Of a stretch of 64,000 nucleotides of DNA, positions 43,907-51,701 are shown piece by piece. The stretch's first letter is position 1. The number at the start of each line of letters is the position of its first letter. The notes below the pieces were generated by a model that was not told the origin of the DNA, ran no database searches, and saw only the letters and a program-made list of their open reading frames with translations. The DNA comes from Geminicoccus roseus DSM 18922 (GTDB taxonomy: Bacteria; Pseudomonadota; Alphaproteobacteria; Geminicoccales; Geminicoccaceae): NCBI RefSeq assembly GCF_000427665.1, contig NZ_KE386572.1:3310196-3374195 (forward strand), given 5' to 3'. Position numbers and translations under genes: made by a program.

Positions 43907-44844
43907 CCGAGTTCCTGGACATCGTCCTGGCGGCCTCGTTCTGGGCGGCCGCCCTGCGCATCGCGACGCCGCTGATCTTCGGGACACTGGGCGCGCTCCT
44001 GGGCGAGCGCTCGGGCGTGCTGAACCTCGGCATCGAGGGGATCATGACAGCCGGTGCCATGACCGGCTGGCTGGCGGTCCACCTGGGCGCGCCGCTCTGG
44101 GCGGGCATCCTGATCGCCGCGACGGTGGGCGCGCTGATCGGGCTCCTGCACGCAGCGCTCACGGTCCATCTGGGCCTGTCCCAGCATGTCACCGGCCTGG
44201 GCATCACCCTCTTCGCCGCCAGCCTGTCCTGGTATCTCTACCGCCTCTACGTGCCGTCCTCGGGCTCGCCGCCGAAGATCACCCCGTTCGCGCCGGTCGA
44301 GCTGCCGGTGCTCAGCGGCCTGCCCTGGCTGGGCGATGCCCTGTTCGACCACACCGCGCTCACCTGGCTGGCGCTCGCCTGTGTGCTGCTGGTGGCCTGG
44401 GTGCTGTGGCGCACGCCGCTAGGCCTGGCCCTGCGCATGGCCGGGGAAAGCCCGCAGGGCTGCGAGGCGCAGGGGGTGAGCGTGTTCGGCATGCGCACCG
44501 GGGCGGTGATGGCCGGAAGCGCGCTGATGGCGATTGGCGGCGCCTTCCTCACCACCGCGGCGTTCGACAGCTTCTATTTCACCATGATCCAGGGCCGCGG
44601 CTGGGTTTGCATCGCCCTGGTGGTGTTCGCGTCCTGGCAGCCGGGCAAGGCGCTGCTGGGGGCGGTCCTTTACGGGATGTTCGACGCGTTCCAGCTCCGG
44701 CTTCAACCGCTGGTTCCGAGCATCCCTTATCAGCTGTTCCTGATGATGCCCTACCTGCTTTCAATCGTCGCGTTGGTGCTGGTCTCGCGGCGTGCGCGGG
44801 TTCCCCAGGCGCTGATGCAGCCTTTCCGCAAGGGCGAGCGATAG
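43903..44844 (+). CDS. BMP-type (nucleoside) ABC transporter permease 2
   Basis: 313-residue permease. Diagnostic segment LIFGTLGALLGERSGVLNLGIEGIMTAGAM (about residues 25-54) marks the second nucleoside-type permease. It has about eight membrane helices. The ATGA overlap with the first permease implies translational coupling. It ends the importer operon 40382-44844; 103 nt later an exported protein gene begins. Confidence 0.91.
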   Translation: MTEFLDIVLAASFWAAALRIATPLIFGTLGALLGERSGVLNLGIEGIMTAGAMTGWLAVHLGAPLWAGILIAATVGALIGLLHAALTVHLGLSQHVTGLGITLFAASLSWYLYRLYVPSSGSPPKITPFAPVELPVLSGLPWLGDALFDHTALTWLALACVLLVAWVLWRTPLGLALRMAGESPQGCEAQGVSVFGMRTGAVMAGSALMAIGGAFLTTAAFDSFYFTMIQGRGWVCIALVVFASWQPGKALLGAVLYGMFDAFQLRLQPLVPSIPYQLFLMMPYLLSIVALVLVSRRARVPQALMQPFRKGER

Positions 44845-44947
44845 CGGCGTACGGCTTCGGGCAGACCACCAGCATATTCATCCCGGAAACAGGTAAGTTC
44901 TCATCCTCGAAGCGGCGTGACTGCCGAGCTTGAGCATGAGGTCGACG

Positions 44948-45499
44948 ATGAGGATGTTCACCGCCTGCTGCCTGCTTCTTGGCGTGATGCTGGCCGCGCC
45001 CGCGCAGGCGGCCTCGAATGTCCTGGCCCGGGTCGGCCAGTGGGAAGCCTACCATACGGTGGCCAACGACGGCGGGCAGATCTGCGGGATCCTCCAGTTC
45101 AACAACGGACTGGGCCTGCTCATCAAGATGAACCAGGCGCGCCAGGCCTTCGTCCATCTCAGCAATGACGGCTGGGTGGTGCCGAAGAACGCCCGGATGG
45201 AAGTGTCGTTCGTTGTCGACGGCGCGCAGGTGGCAAGGCTTCCGTTCACCGCCACGAACCTTCCCAGCATGATCGAGGGAAACCTGGCGCCGGAACAGGC
45301 GGCCATGCTGCTCGACCGGTTCGCCCTGGGCCGGCAGATGACGATCCATTTCCTGACCGGCGACGAGGGCGCCTGGAACGTGCCGCTGCGGGGCACCTAC
45401 CAGATCGCCCAGGCATTCTTCCGGTGCCTTTCCACCAGCCTGCGGAGTCGCCAGCCGTTCGGCGCTTCCGCACAGCAGCCACAGAGCCAGCCGTTCTGA
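44948..45499 (+). CDS. Exported hypothetical protein
   Basis: 183-residue protein I cannot assign. It has a clear Sec signal peptide (CCLLLGVMLAAPAQA, cleavage near residue 20). The mature 160 residues include GGQICGILQFNNGLGLLIKMNQ and a Gln-rich C-terminus. Its single-domain beta-rich look loosely recalls periplasmic invasion-associated B-like proteins, but that is only an impression. ATG 44948 is preferred since GAGG lies 6 nt upstream; TTG 44930 and ATG 44936 are alternatives. Downstream is the terminator of the convergent creatininase gene. Confidence 0.65.
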   Translation: MRMFTACCLLLGVMLAAPAQAASNVLARVGQWEAYHTVANDGGQICGILQFNNGLGLLIKMNQARQAFVHLSNDGWVVPKNARMEVSFVVDGAQVARLPFTATNLPSMIEGNLAPEQAAMLLDRFALGRQMTIHFLTGDEGAWNVPLRGTYQIAQAFFRCLSTSLRSRQPFGASAQQPQSQPF

Positions 45500-45507
45500 A
45501 GACTGCG

Positions 45508-45542
45508 AAAGAAAAAAGGGGCCGTGCTCGCACACGGCCCCT
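45508..45542 (-). terminator. Rho-independent terminator of the creatininase transcript
   Basis: Perfect 10-bp stem AGGGGCCGTG / CACGGCCCCT (45517-45526 with 45533-45542) and 6-nt loop. On the minus strand it is followed by TTTTTTCTTT (45508-45517). It therefore ends leftward transcription of the creatininase gene (ends 45677). In the + direction no T-run follows, but the hairpin could still help end the exported-protein transcript. Confidence 0.75.
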
Positions 45543-45561
45543 GAGTGGGAGGAAACGCCTC

Positions 45562-45599
45562 AAGTCGGGTGTCATCGGGTGATAACCCTGCGACGACTT
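45562..45599. other. Nested hairpin in the 45500-45676 intergenic region
   Basis: Outer arms AAGTCG (45562-45567) and CGACTT (45594-45599) enclose an inner hairpin GGGT-GATA-ACCC (45577-45588). The region around is AT-rich. It would be part of the 3' untranslated region of the creatininase gene. Role unknown. Confidence 0.3.
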
Positions 45600-45676
45600 A
45601 AGAGATAACCCAGCTTCCGAGTTCGCGCAATAGTAGAAAATCAGAAAAAACGCTCAATTCTAAATTTGGTTCCGTC

Positions 45677-46480
45677 TCACCGGACGGTTGTGCGCTCCAG
45701 CCCCTCCAACGGGTAGTCGACCACCTCGCGCAGCAGCGCAGCGAGGCCCTCGGCGGCATGGTTCAGCGCCGCCTCGCCATGGTCCGGCCACGCCGCCGAG
45801 GCATCCCCGGCCGCGCCGTCCGGGTGGATGTCCTGGGCCATCCAGCCAAAGCCCGCCGCACCGGCCGCCGCCAGTCTCGGGAAGCGCGACGCCATCCGGT
45901 GCCGGGTCGCCGGGACGAAATCCTGCGCCAGCTCCATCCGCACCAGGCCCGGCTCGACCGCGCGCATCATCGAGGTCTCCACCGCGCCCGCATGGATGCC
46001 GAAACGCAGTTCCTCCTCGGAGAACAGGCCGTCGGGATAACCGAACTGCCACCAGTTGCAGGCGACCGCGAACATGCCGCTGCCGATGCGGAGCTCGCGT
46101 GCCGCCATCTGCATGGGCTGGATCTGGCCGCCATGGCCGTTGACCATGACCAGCTTGCGCACCCCCGCCCGCGCGACGCTCTGGCCGATCTCGATCCAGA
46201 CCCGCAGCACGGTCTCGGCGGAGAAGGTGAGGGTGCCCGGATAGTCCAGATGCTCGTCGGACTTTCCGACCGGCATGGTCGGCAGGCGCAGGACTGGCAA
46301 ATCCGCTGCCAGCGCGGTCAGCGCCCGGTCGGTGACCTCGCCGGCCAGGCGCGCGTCCACCATCACCGGCAAATGGGGGCCATGCTGCTCAATGGCGCCC
46401 AGCGGCATCACCGCCACGGTCCGTTCCGGGTCCAGATCCCGGAACTCGGGACTGCGCAATTCCTCCCAACGTCTCGCCAC
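45677..46480 (-). CDS. Creatininase-family amidohydrolase
   Basis: 267-residue metal-dependent amidohydrolase of the creatininase/creatinine-amidohydrolase family. Metal-binding motifs are PLGAIEQHGPHLP (about residues 26-38, Glu and His), NGHGG near 114 and IHAGAVETS near 162. The GTG at 46480 is preceded by GGGAGAAG. Relatives hydrolyse creatinine, or 5-membered lactam/formamide intermediates in flavin or mycofactocin synthesis. The RidA gene diverges 57 nt away and an N-heterocycle locus follows, suggesting a ring-opening role (inference). Confidence 0.88.
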   Translation of the reverse strand: MARRWEELRSPEFRDLDPERTVAVMPLGAIEQHGPHLPVMVDARLAGEVTDRALTALAADLPVLRLPTMPVGKSDEHLDYPGTLTFSAETVLRVWIEIGQSVARAGVRKLVMVNGHGGQIQPMQMAARELRIGSGMFAVACNWWQFGYPDGLFSEEELRFGIHAGAVETSMMRAVEPGLVRMELAQDFVPATRHRMASRFPRLAAAGAAGFGWMAQDIHPDGAAGDASAAWPDHGEAALNHAAEGLAALLREVVDYPLEGLERTTVR

Positions 46481-46537
46481 CGCCTGCTTCTCCCGCTAGC
46501 CTCGACCGGACAGCCAGCATCGGGGGGAGAACGGCGG

Positions 46538-46930
46538 GTGCGCAAGCCGATCACGGGCGAGGGGAGGGTGTTTCCGCCCTATGGCCGCTATCACCACGGG
46601 ATCGCACTGGACGGCGCCAGCCGGCTCCTGTTCTTGTCCGGCCAACTCGGCATCGGCCCGGACGGCAGCATTCCCGAAGGGGTGGCCGCGCAGGCGGAGC
46701 AGATCTTCGCCAATATCGACGCCCTTCTGGCCGAGGCCGGGATGAGCCGTGGCAACGTCGTGCGCCTGAGCACCTTCCTGATCGACCCCGCCGACCGCGG
46801 CGCCTACATGGAGGTGCGCGACCGCTGGGTGGACAACCCCGCTCCCGCCTCGACCCTCCTGTTCATCAGCGCCCTGGCCCGGCCGGAGTTCAGGATCGAG
46901 ATCGAGGCGATCGCGGCTGGATCAGAATGA
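46538..46930 (+). CDS. RidA/YjgF-family protein
   Basis: 130-residue trimeric-fold protein of the Rid (reactive intermediate deaminase) family. Seen are LLFLSGQLGIGPDGSIPEG, QAEQIFANIDALLAEAGM and an end ARPEFRIEIEAIAA with the conserved Glu; the family Arg position falls in the STLLFISALARPEF segment. Members deaminate enamine/imine intermediates. The GTG at 46538 has GGGGGGAG upstream. Beside a creatininase and an amidohydrolase operon it may remove an unstable imine in N-compound breakdown (inference). Confidence 0.85.
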   Translation: MRKPITGEGRVFPPYGRYHHGIALDGASRLLFLSGQLGIGPDGSIPEGVAAQAEQIFANIDALLAEAGMSRGNVVRLSTFLIDPADRGAYMEVRDRWVDNPAPASTLLFISALARPEFRIEIEAIAAGSE

Positions 46931-47097
46931 TCCGTCCCCATCCGCCAAGCGGGTCATGACCCGGCGGGCCTCCCCCGCGCGCCTTCAGGAAAGCTCCTGG
47001 ACCACTTCAACATCCGGGCCGCATCCGAACCACCCTCTTGCGACGTGAAAGCCGGTCCGTCATGTCCGTCCGGCAACCTTTCTCGCCGGAGACCTTG

Positions 47098-47739
47098 GTG
47101 CGCATCCTGGTCGTTCACGCCCATCCCGATCCCGACAGCTTCAACGCGTCGCTGTTCCGCACGACCTGTCGGGTGCTCGCCGAGCAGGGCGGCGAGGTGG
47201 ACGCGCTCGATCTGTATGCGGAAGGCTTCCAGCCGGTGATGGATCGGGCCGAGCGCGGCCGCTACCACGACCAGGGCGTCAACGAGACCGGCATCGAACG
47301 CGAGGTCGAGCGGCTGATGTCCGCGGACGGCCTGGTGTTCGTCTACCCGACCTGGTGGTACGGGCTGCCGTCGATGCTGAAGGGCTGGCTGGAGCGGATC
47401 TGGCTGCCGCACCGCAGCTTCATTATTCCACCGCCGGGCTCGCGCGGGCCGATTCGCCCGGGCATGACCCGGATCCGGCTCCTGGGAGGCATCTCGACCT
47501 ACGGGGCGCCCTGGCTCTGGACGAAATGGGTGGGCGATCCCGGCCGCCGGACGGTGATGCGCGGCGTGGGGGCGCTCTGCCACCCAAGGCGCGAGACGTT
47601 CTGGCAGGGCCACTACCTGATGGACCAGTCGACGCCGGCCAGCCGCGCCACCTTCCTGGACCAGGTCGAACGGCGCCTGCGACGCCTGAGATCGGTGCAG
47701 CGCGAGCGGTCGGCTTCCTCCGTCCTGCCGCTGGCCTGA
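47098..47739 (+). CDS. NAD(P)H dehydrogenase, flavodoxin-like fold (KefF/NQO type)
   Basis: 213-residue flavoprotein reductase. The fold is recognised from VRILVVHAHPDPDSFNASL at the N-terminus and the FMN-contacting VFVYPTWWYGLPSMLKGWLERIW (about residues 80-102). The GTG at 47098 fits the family start and has GGAG 6 nt upstream; ATG 47062 would add 12 residues. Members reduce quinones or electrophiles. Hairpin 47774-47805 probably ends this transcript. Confidence 0.85.
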   Translation: MRILVVHAHPDPDSFNASLFRTTCRVLAEQGGEVDALDLYAEGFQPVMDRAERGRYHDQGVNETGIEREVERLMSADGLVFVYPTWWYGLPSMLKGWLERIWLPHRSFIIPPPGSRGPIRPGMTRIRLLGGISTYGAPWLWTKWVGDPGRRTVMRGVGALCHPRRETFWQGHYLMDQSTPASRATFLDQVERRLRRLRSVQRERSASSVLPLA

Positions 47740-47773
47740 GCCGTGGGACCGGACCCGGGATGGTCTTGCCCGT

Positions 47774-47805
47774 GCGCCATCCAGCGGCATGGCGCTTGCT
47801 TCTTT
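47774..47805 (+). terminator. Likely rho-independent terminator after the flavodoxin-fold reductase
   Basis: GCGCCAT (47774-47780) and ATGGCGC (47789-47795) form a 7-bp stem with an 8-nt loop. A pyrimidine-rich TTGCTTCTTT follows. It lies 35 nt after the reductase stop and 48 nt before the ABC binding-protein start, consistent with separating the two units. Confidence 0.5.
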
Positions 47806-47852
47806 CGCGGCACCTCGCCATGCGCGTCGTCACAGTTCAAGGGGAGATGGAC

Positions 47853-48857
47853 ATGATCGCTCGAAGGTCCCTGGCTAGCTTATGCCTCGGTCTTGGCGTG
47901 CTCGCGGCAGGGCCAGCACTCGCCCTCGACGAGGTCACCTTCGGCACCAACTGGAAGGCGCAGCCGGAACATGGCGGTTACTACCAGGCGGTCGCGACCG
48001 GCATCTACGAGGAAGCTGGGCTGAAGGTGACGATCCGTCCGGGCGGACCGCAGGTCAACCACGCCCAGCTCCTGGCCGCCGGCAAGATCGACTTCAACAT
48101 GGGCGGCTCGATGTTCGAGGCGTTCAACTTCGTCCAGAACGACGTGCCGATGGTCACCATCGCCGCGATCTTCCAGAAGGACCCGCAGGTCCTGATCGCC
48201 CATCCGGACGCCGGCAACGACAGCCTGGAGGCGATCAAGGGCAAGCCGGTGATGATCGCGGCGGATTCCCGGACCACCTTCTGGGAGTTCCTGAAGATCA
48301 AGTACGGCTACACCGACGACCAGATCCGCCCCTATACCTTCAACATGGCGCCGTTCCTGACCGACAAGGACGCCGTCCAGCAGGGCTACCTCACCTCGGA
48401 GCCCTTCGCGATCCAGAAGGAAGGCGGCTTCGAGCCGGTCGTGCATCTCCTGGCCGATGCCGGCTACGACACCTACTCGACCACGATCCAGACTTCCTGG
48501 CAGCTGGTGAACGAGAACCCCGACCTGGTCCAGCGCTTCGTCGATGCCTCGGTCCGAGGCTGGTACTCCTACCTCTACGGTGATCCGGCACCGGCCAACG
48601 AGCTGATCAAGCAGGACAATCCGGAGATGACCGACGAGCAGATCGCGTTCTCCTACGCCAAGATCAAGGAAAACGGCATCGTCGATTCCGGTGATTCGCT
48701 GGATCTCGGCATCGGCGCCATGACCGACGAGCGGATCAAGTCGTTCTTCGACATGACGGTGCAGGCCGGCCTCTATCCGGCGGACCTGGATCTGTCGAAA
48801 GCCTACACGCTGCAGTTCGTGAACAAGAAGCAGGGCATGGAGATGAAGTCGAAGTGA
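47853..48857 (+). CDS. NMT1/THI5-like ABC transporter substrate-binding protein
   Basis: 334-residue periplasmic binding protein of the NMT1/THI5-like family (pyrimidine, taurine or sulfonate-type ligands). A signal peptide is followed by the mature start ALDEVTFGTNWKAQPEHGGYYQAV. The conserved GGYYQAVATGIYEEAGLKVTIRPGGPQVN segment begins near residue 45. The ATG at 47853 has GGGGAG 6 nt upstream. It heads a five-gene operon with 4-nt overlaps, next to a cytosine-deaminase-like enzyme, so a pyrimidine or related ring is a likely ligand (inference). Confidence 0.88.
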   Translation: MIARRSLASLCLGLGVLAAGPALALDEVTFGTNWKAQPEHGGYYQAVATGIYEEAGLKVTIRPGGPQVNHAQLLAAGKIDFNMGGSMFEAFNFVQNDVPMVTIAAIFQKDPQVLIAHPDAGNDSLEAIKGKPVMIAADSRTTFWEFLKIKYGYTDDQIRPYTFNMAPFLTDKDAVQQGYLTSEPFAIQKEGGFEPVVHLLADAGYDTYSTTIQTSWQLVNENPDLVQRFVDASVRGWYSYLYGDPAPANELIKQDNPEMTDEQIAFSYAKIKENGIVDSGDSLDLGIGAMTDERIKSFFDMTVQAGLYPADLDLSKAYTLQFVNKKQGMEMKSK

Positions 48858-49642
48858 CCTTGGCTTCTCCTGGACTGCCCGATCTCGCCGCAGCCGCCCC
48901 TCTGGTCCGCTTCGAGGGGGTCGACAAGCGCTTCAAGAACGGCACCACGGCGCTGTCGGGGCTGGATGTCGGCATCGGCGCCGGCGAGTTCGTCTCGCTC
49001 CTGGGGCCGTCCGGCTGCGGCAAGAGCACGGCGCTCCGCCTCCTGGCCGGCCTCGGCCGCCCCTCCCAGGGCAGGATCGTCTGGAGCGGCCAGCCCGGCC
49101 TGCGCGATGTCGGCTTCGTCTTTCAGGAGCCGACCCTGATGCCCTGGGCGACGGTGGCGCGCAACGTCCACCTGCCGCTCAAGCTCCAGGATGTCGGGTT
49201 CGCACAGGCCCGGCCGCGCATCGAGGAGGCGCTGGCGATGGTCGGGCTGGCGGGCTTTGCCGACAGCTATCCGCGCGAGCTGTCCGGCGGCATGAAGATG
49301 CGGGTCAGCATCGCCCGGGCCCTGGTCACCCGGCCCAGGATCCTGCTGATGGACGAGCCGTTCGCGGCCCTGGACGAGATCACCCGCGGCCGCCTGAACG
49401 ACGACCTGCTCCGCCTCTGGCTGGAGCGCGGCTTCACCACCGTGTTCGTGACGCACAGCGTGTACGAATCGGTGTTCCTGAGCTCGCGCATCCTGGTCAT
49501 GGCGGCGCGGCCGGGCCGGATCGTCGCCGACCTGGCCATCGACGCTCCCTACCCGCGCGATGAAGCCTTCCGCATGTCGGGCGAGTATAATCAGCGCTGC
49601 CGGGCGGTCTCCGCCGCCCTGCAGCGGGCGATGGAGCCATGA
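48854..49642 (+). CDS. ABC transporter ATP-binding protein (TauB/SsuB type)
   Basis: 262-residue ATPase. Walker A GPSGCGKST (about residues 52-60), LMPWATV Q-loop, signature LSGGMKMRVSIARAL, Walker B ILLMDEPFAALD and switch VTHSVYE are all present. The GTG at 48854 overlaps the binding-protein TGA. Belongs with the permease at 49639 as a nitrate/sulfonate/pyrimidine-type importer. Confidence 0.93.
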   Translation: MTLASPGLPDLAAAAPLVRFEGVDKRFKNGTTALSGLDVGIGAGEFVSLLGPSGCGKSTALRLLAGLGRPSQGRIVWSGQPGLRDVGFVFQEPTLMPWATVARNVHLPLKLQDVGFAQARPRIEEALAMVGLAGFADSYPRELSGGMKMRVSIARALVTRPRILLMDEPFAALDEITRGRLNDDLLRLWLERGFTTVFVTHSVYESVFLSSRILVMAARPGRIVADLAIDAPYPRDEAFRMSGEYNQRCRAVSAALQRAMEP

Positions 49643-50475
49643 GGGGCGCCATGAGCCAGGCCATGACCGACGAGATGCCGGAGAGCCGGGGACGCGAACG
49701 CTTCCTGCGGGTGGCGCTGCCGCTGCTGGTGGCAGCCCTGCTGCTCAGCTCCTGCGAGGCGGCGGTCCGCTACTACGAGATCCCGCATTACCTGGTGCCG
49801 TCGCCGTCCCGGGTGTTCGCCTATCTCTGGACCGACTTCACCTCGCTGGTGCCCTCCTGGCTGGTGACCCTGCAGATCACCTTCCTGGCCCTGCTGTTCT
49901 CGGTCCTGGGCGGGGGCGCGCTGGCGCTGCTGTTCGCGCAGAGCCCGTGGATCGAGCGGGCGTTCCTGCCCTATGCCGTGGTCCTGCAGGTCACCCCGAT
50001 CGTGGCGGTGGCGCCGCTGATCATCATCTACGTCCCCAGCACCTATGTGGCGCTGCTGCTGTGCGCCTGGATCGTGGCGTTCTTCCCGATCCTCTCCAAC
50101 ACGACCATCGGCCTGCACTCTGCGGACCACAACCTGGTCGACCTGTTCCAGCTCTACGGCGCCTCGCGCTGGCAGACCCTGCTGCACCTGCGGCTGCCCT
50201 CGGCCCTGCCGTTCTTCCTGGCGGGCCTGAAGGTCTCCGGCGGGCTGTCGCTGATCGCGGCCGTGGTCGCCGAATACGTGGCCGGCACTGCCGGTACCGG
50301 CACCGGGCTGGCCTACCGGGTCCTGGAGAACAGCTACCGGATGAACATTCCCGGGATGTTCGCCTGCCTCCTCCTGCTGGCGTTCACCGGCGTGGCGATC
50401 TTCGGCCTCACCTCGTTCATCTCCTGGCTCCTGCTGCATCGCTGGCACGACAGCGCCCGGGCGCGCGAACGATGA
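49639..50475 (+). CDS. ABC transporter permease (SsuC/TauC type)
   Basis: 278-residue permease with about six membrane helices, the first near residues 22-41. The EAA-like loop is DLFQLYGASRWQTLLHLRLPSALPF (about residues 167-191). Overlaps both flanking genes by 4 nt (ATGA), so it is translated in step with the ATPase and the amidohydrolase. Substrate as inferred for the binding protein. Confidence 0.91.
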   Translation: MRGAMSQAMTDEMPESRGRERFLRVALPLLVAALLLSSCEAAVRYYEIPHYLVPSPSRVFAYLWTDFTSLVPSWLVTLQITFLALLFSVLGGGALALLFAQSPWIERAFLPYAVVLQVTPIVAVAPLIIIYVPSTYVALLLCAWIVAFFPILSNTTIGLHSADHNLVDLFQLYGASRWQTLLHLRLPSALPFFLAGLKVSGGLSLIAAVVAEYVAGTAGTGTGLAYRVLENSYRMNIPGMFACLLLLAFTGVAIFGLTSFISWLLLHRWHDSARARER

Positions 50476-51701
50476 AGCTCACCAACCTGACCCTGCCCAA
50501 CCGCGCCGGCCGCTTCGACCTCGTGATCACCGGGGCGATGATCACCTCGGTGCTGCCGCACGATCCCAGGGTCCATGGCGACGGCCGCGATCTGGAAGGG
50601 CGGATGATCTGGCCCTGCCCGGTCGACCTGCACACCCATCTGGACAAGGGCCACGTCACGCCGCGCCAGGCCAACCCTGACGGCAGCTTTGGCGGTGCCC
50701 TGGATGCGGTCCATGCCGACCAGGCGCGATGGACGCGGGCGGACGTGGTCGTGCGCATGAAGTTCGGCCTGGAATGCGCCCTGGTCCACGGCACGAGGGC
50801 GATCCGGACCCATCTCGATTCGATGGGGCCTTTGCGGAACTGCACCTGGCCGGCCTTCGCCGAGCTTCGCGAGGCCTGGTCGGGCCGGATCGCCCTGCAG
50901 GCTGTCTGCCTGGTGCCGGCCGAGTTCTACGAGGGCCCGGACGGTGAGGACCTGGCCCGCATGGTCGCCGAGCATGGTGGCCTGCTGGGCGGCTTCCCGC
51001 TGATGGGCCCGGAGATCGACCGGCAGCTCCGGCGCCTGTTCGACCTGGCCGGGCGGCATGGCCTGGACGTCGACCTGCATGTCGACGAGAACCTCAACCC
51101 GGACGCCCAGGTCCTGGACCGGGTCGCCCGGACCGTGCGCGAGACCGGCTTTGCCGGGCAGGTGGTGTGCGGCCATTGCTGCTCGCTGGCGGTCCAGGAG
51201 GAAGCGGTCGCTTTTGCGACGCTGGATCGGGTGGCCGAAGCCGGCATCGCCCTGGTCTCGCTGCCCATGTGCAACCTGTACCTGCAGGACCGCGCCTCCG
51301 GGCGCACCCCGCGCGCCCGGGGGATTACCCTGGTCCACGAGGCGCGGGCGCGCGGCATTCCGGTCGCGTTCGGCTCGGACAACACCCGCGACCCCTTCTA
51401 TGCCTATGGCGACCTGGACGGCGTGGAACTGTTCCGGGAGGCGGTGCGGATCGCCCATCTCGACCATCCCCTGGATGGCTGGCTGGACGCGGTGACCGCC
51501 GTGCCGGCCGCGCTCATGGGCATGCCGTCGCCGCTGGAGCCGGGCAGGCCCGCCGACTTCGTGATCCTGGAAGGGCGCAGCTTCAGTGAGGTGCTGAGCC
51601 GCCCGCAGGCGCGTCGCCAGGTGGTCCGCCACGGCCGGGTGCTGGACCTTGCCCTGCCATCCTATGAACTTCTTGATCCGATCGTCGGAGATCCCGCTTG
51701 A
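50472..51701 (+). CDS. Cytosine-deaminase-like metal amidohydrolase
   Basis: 409-residue amidohydrolase TIM barrel. Metal/catalytic residues are in HTHLDKGH (about residues 56-63), CGHCCSLA (about 235) and FGSDNTRDPF (about 302). The spacing and the DK after the H-x-H motif match cytosine deaminase-type enzymes. It probably deaminates or hydrolyses a nitrogen heterocycle taken up by the preceding importer. The ATG overlaps the permease stop. Exact substrate not predictable. Confidence 0.87.
   Translation: MKLTNLTLPNRAGRFDLVITGAMITSVLPHDPRVHGDGRDLEGRMIWPCPVDLHTHLDKGHVTPRQANPDGSFGGALDAVHADQARWTRADVVVRMKFGLECALVHGTRAIRTHLDSMGPLRNCTWPAFAELREAWSGRIALQAVCLVPAEFYEGPDGEDLARMVAEHGGLLGGFPLMGPEIDRQLRRLFDLAGRHGLDVDLHVDENLNPDAQVLDRVARTVRETGFAGQVVCGHCCSLAVQEEAVAFATLDRVAEAGIALVSLPMCNLYLQDRASGRTPRARGITLVHEARARGIPVAFGSDNTRDPFYAYGDLDGVELFREAVRIAHLDHPLDGWLDAVTAVPAALMGMPSPLEPGRPADFVILEGRSFSEVLSRPQARRQVVRHGRVLDLALPSYELLDPIVGDPA

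Noticed and set aside
47740-47852. TPP riboswitch before the NMT1/THI5-like gene
   Set aside because: The expected CTGAGA and ACCTGA-type elements are absent; only a terminator-like hairpin is seen.
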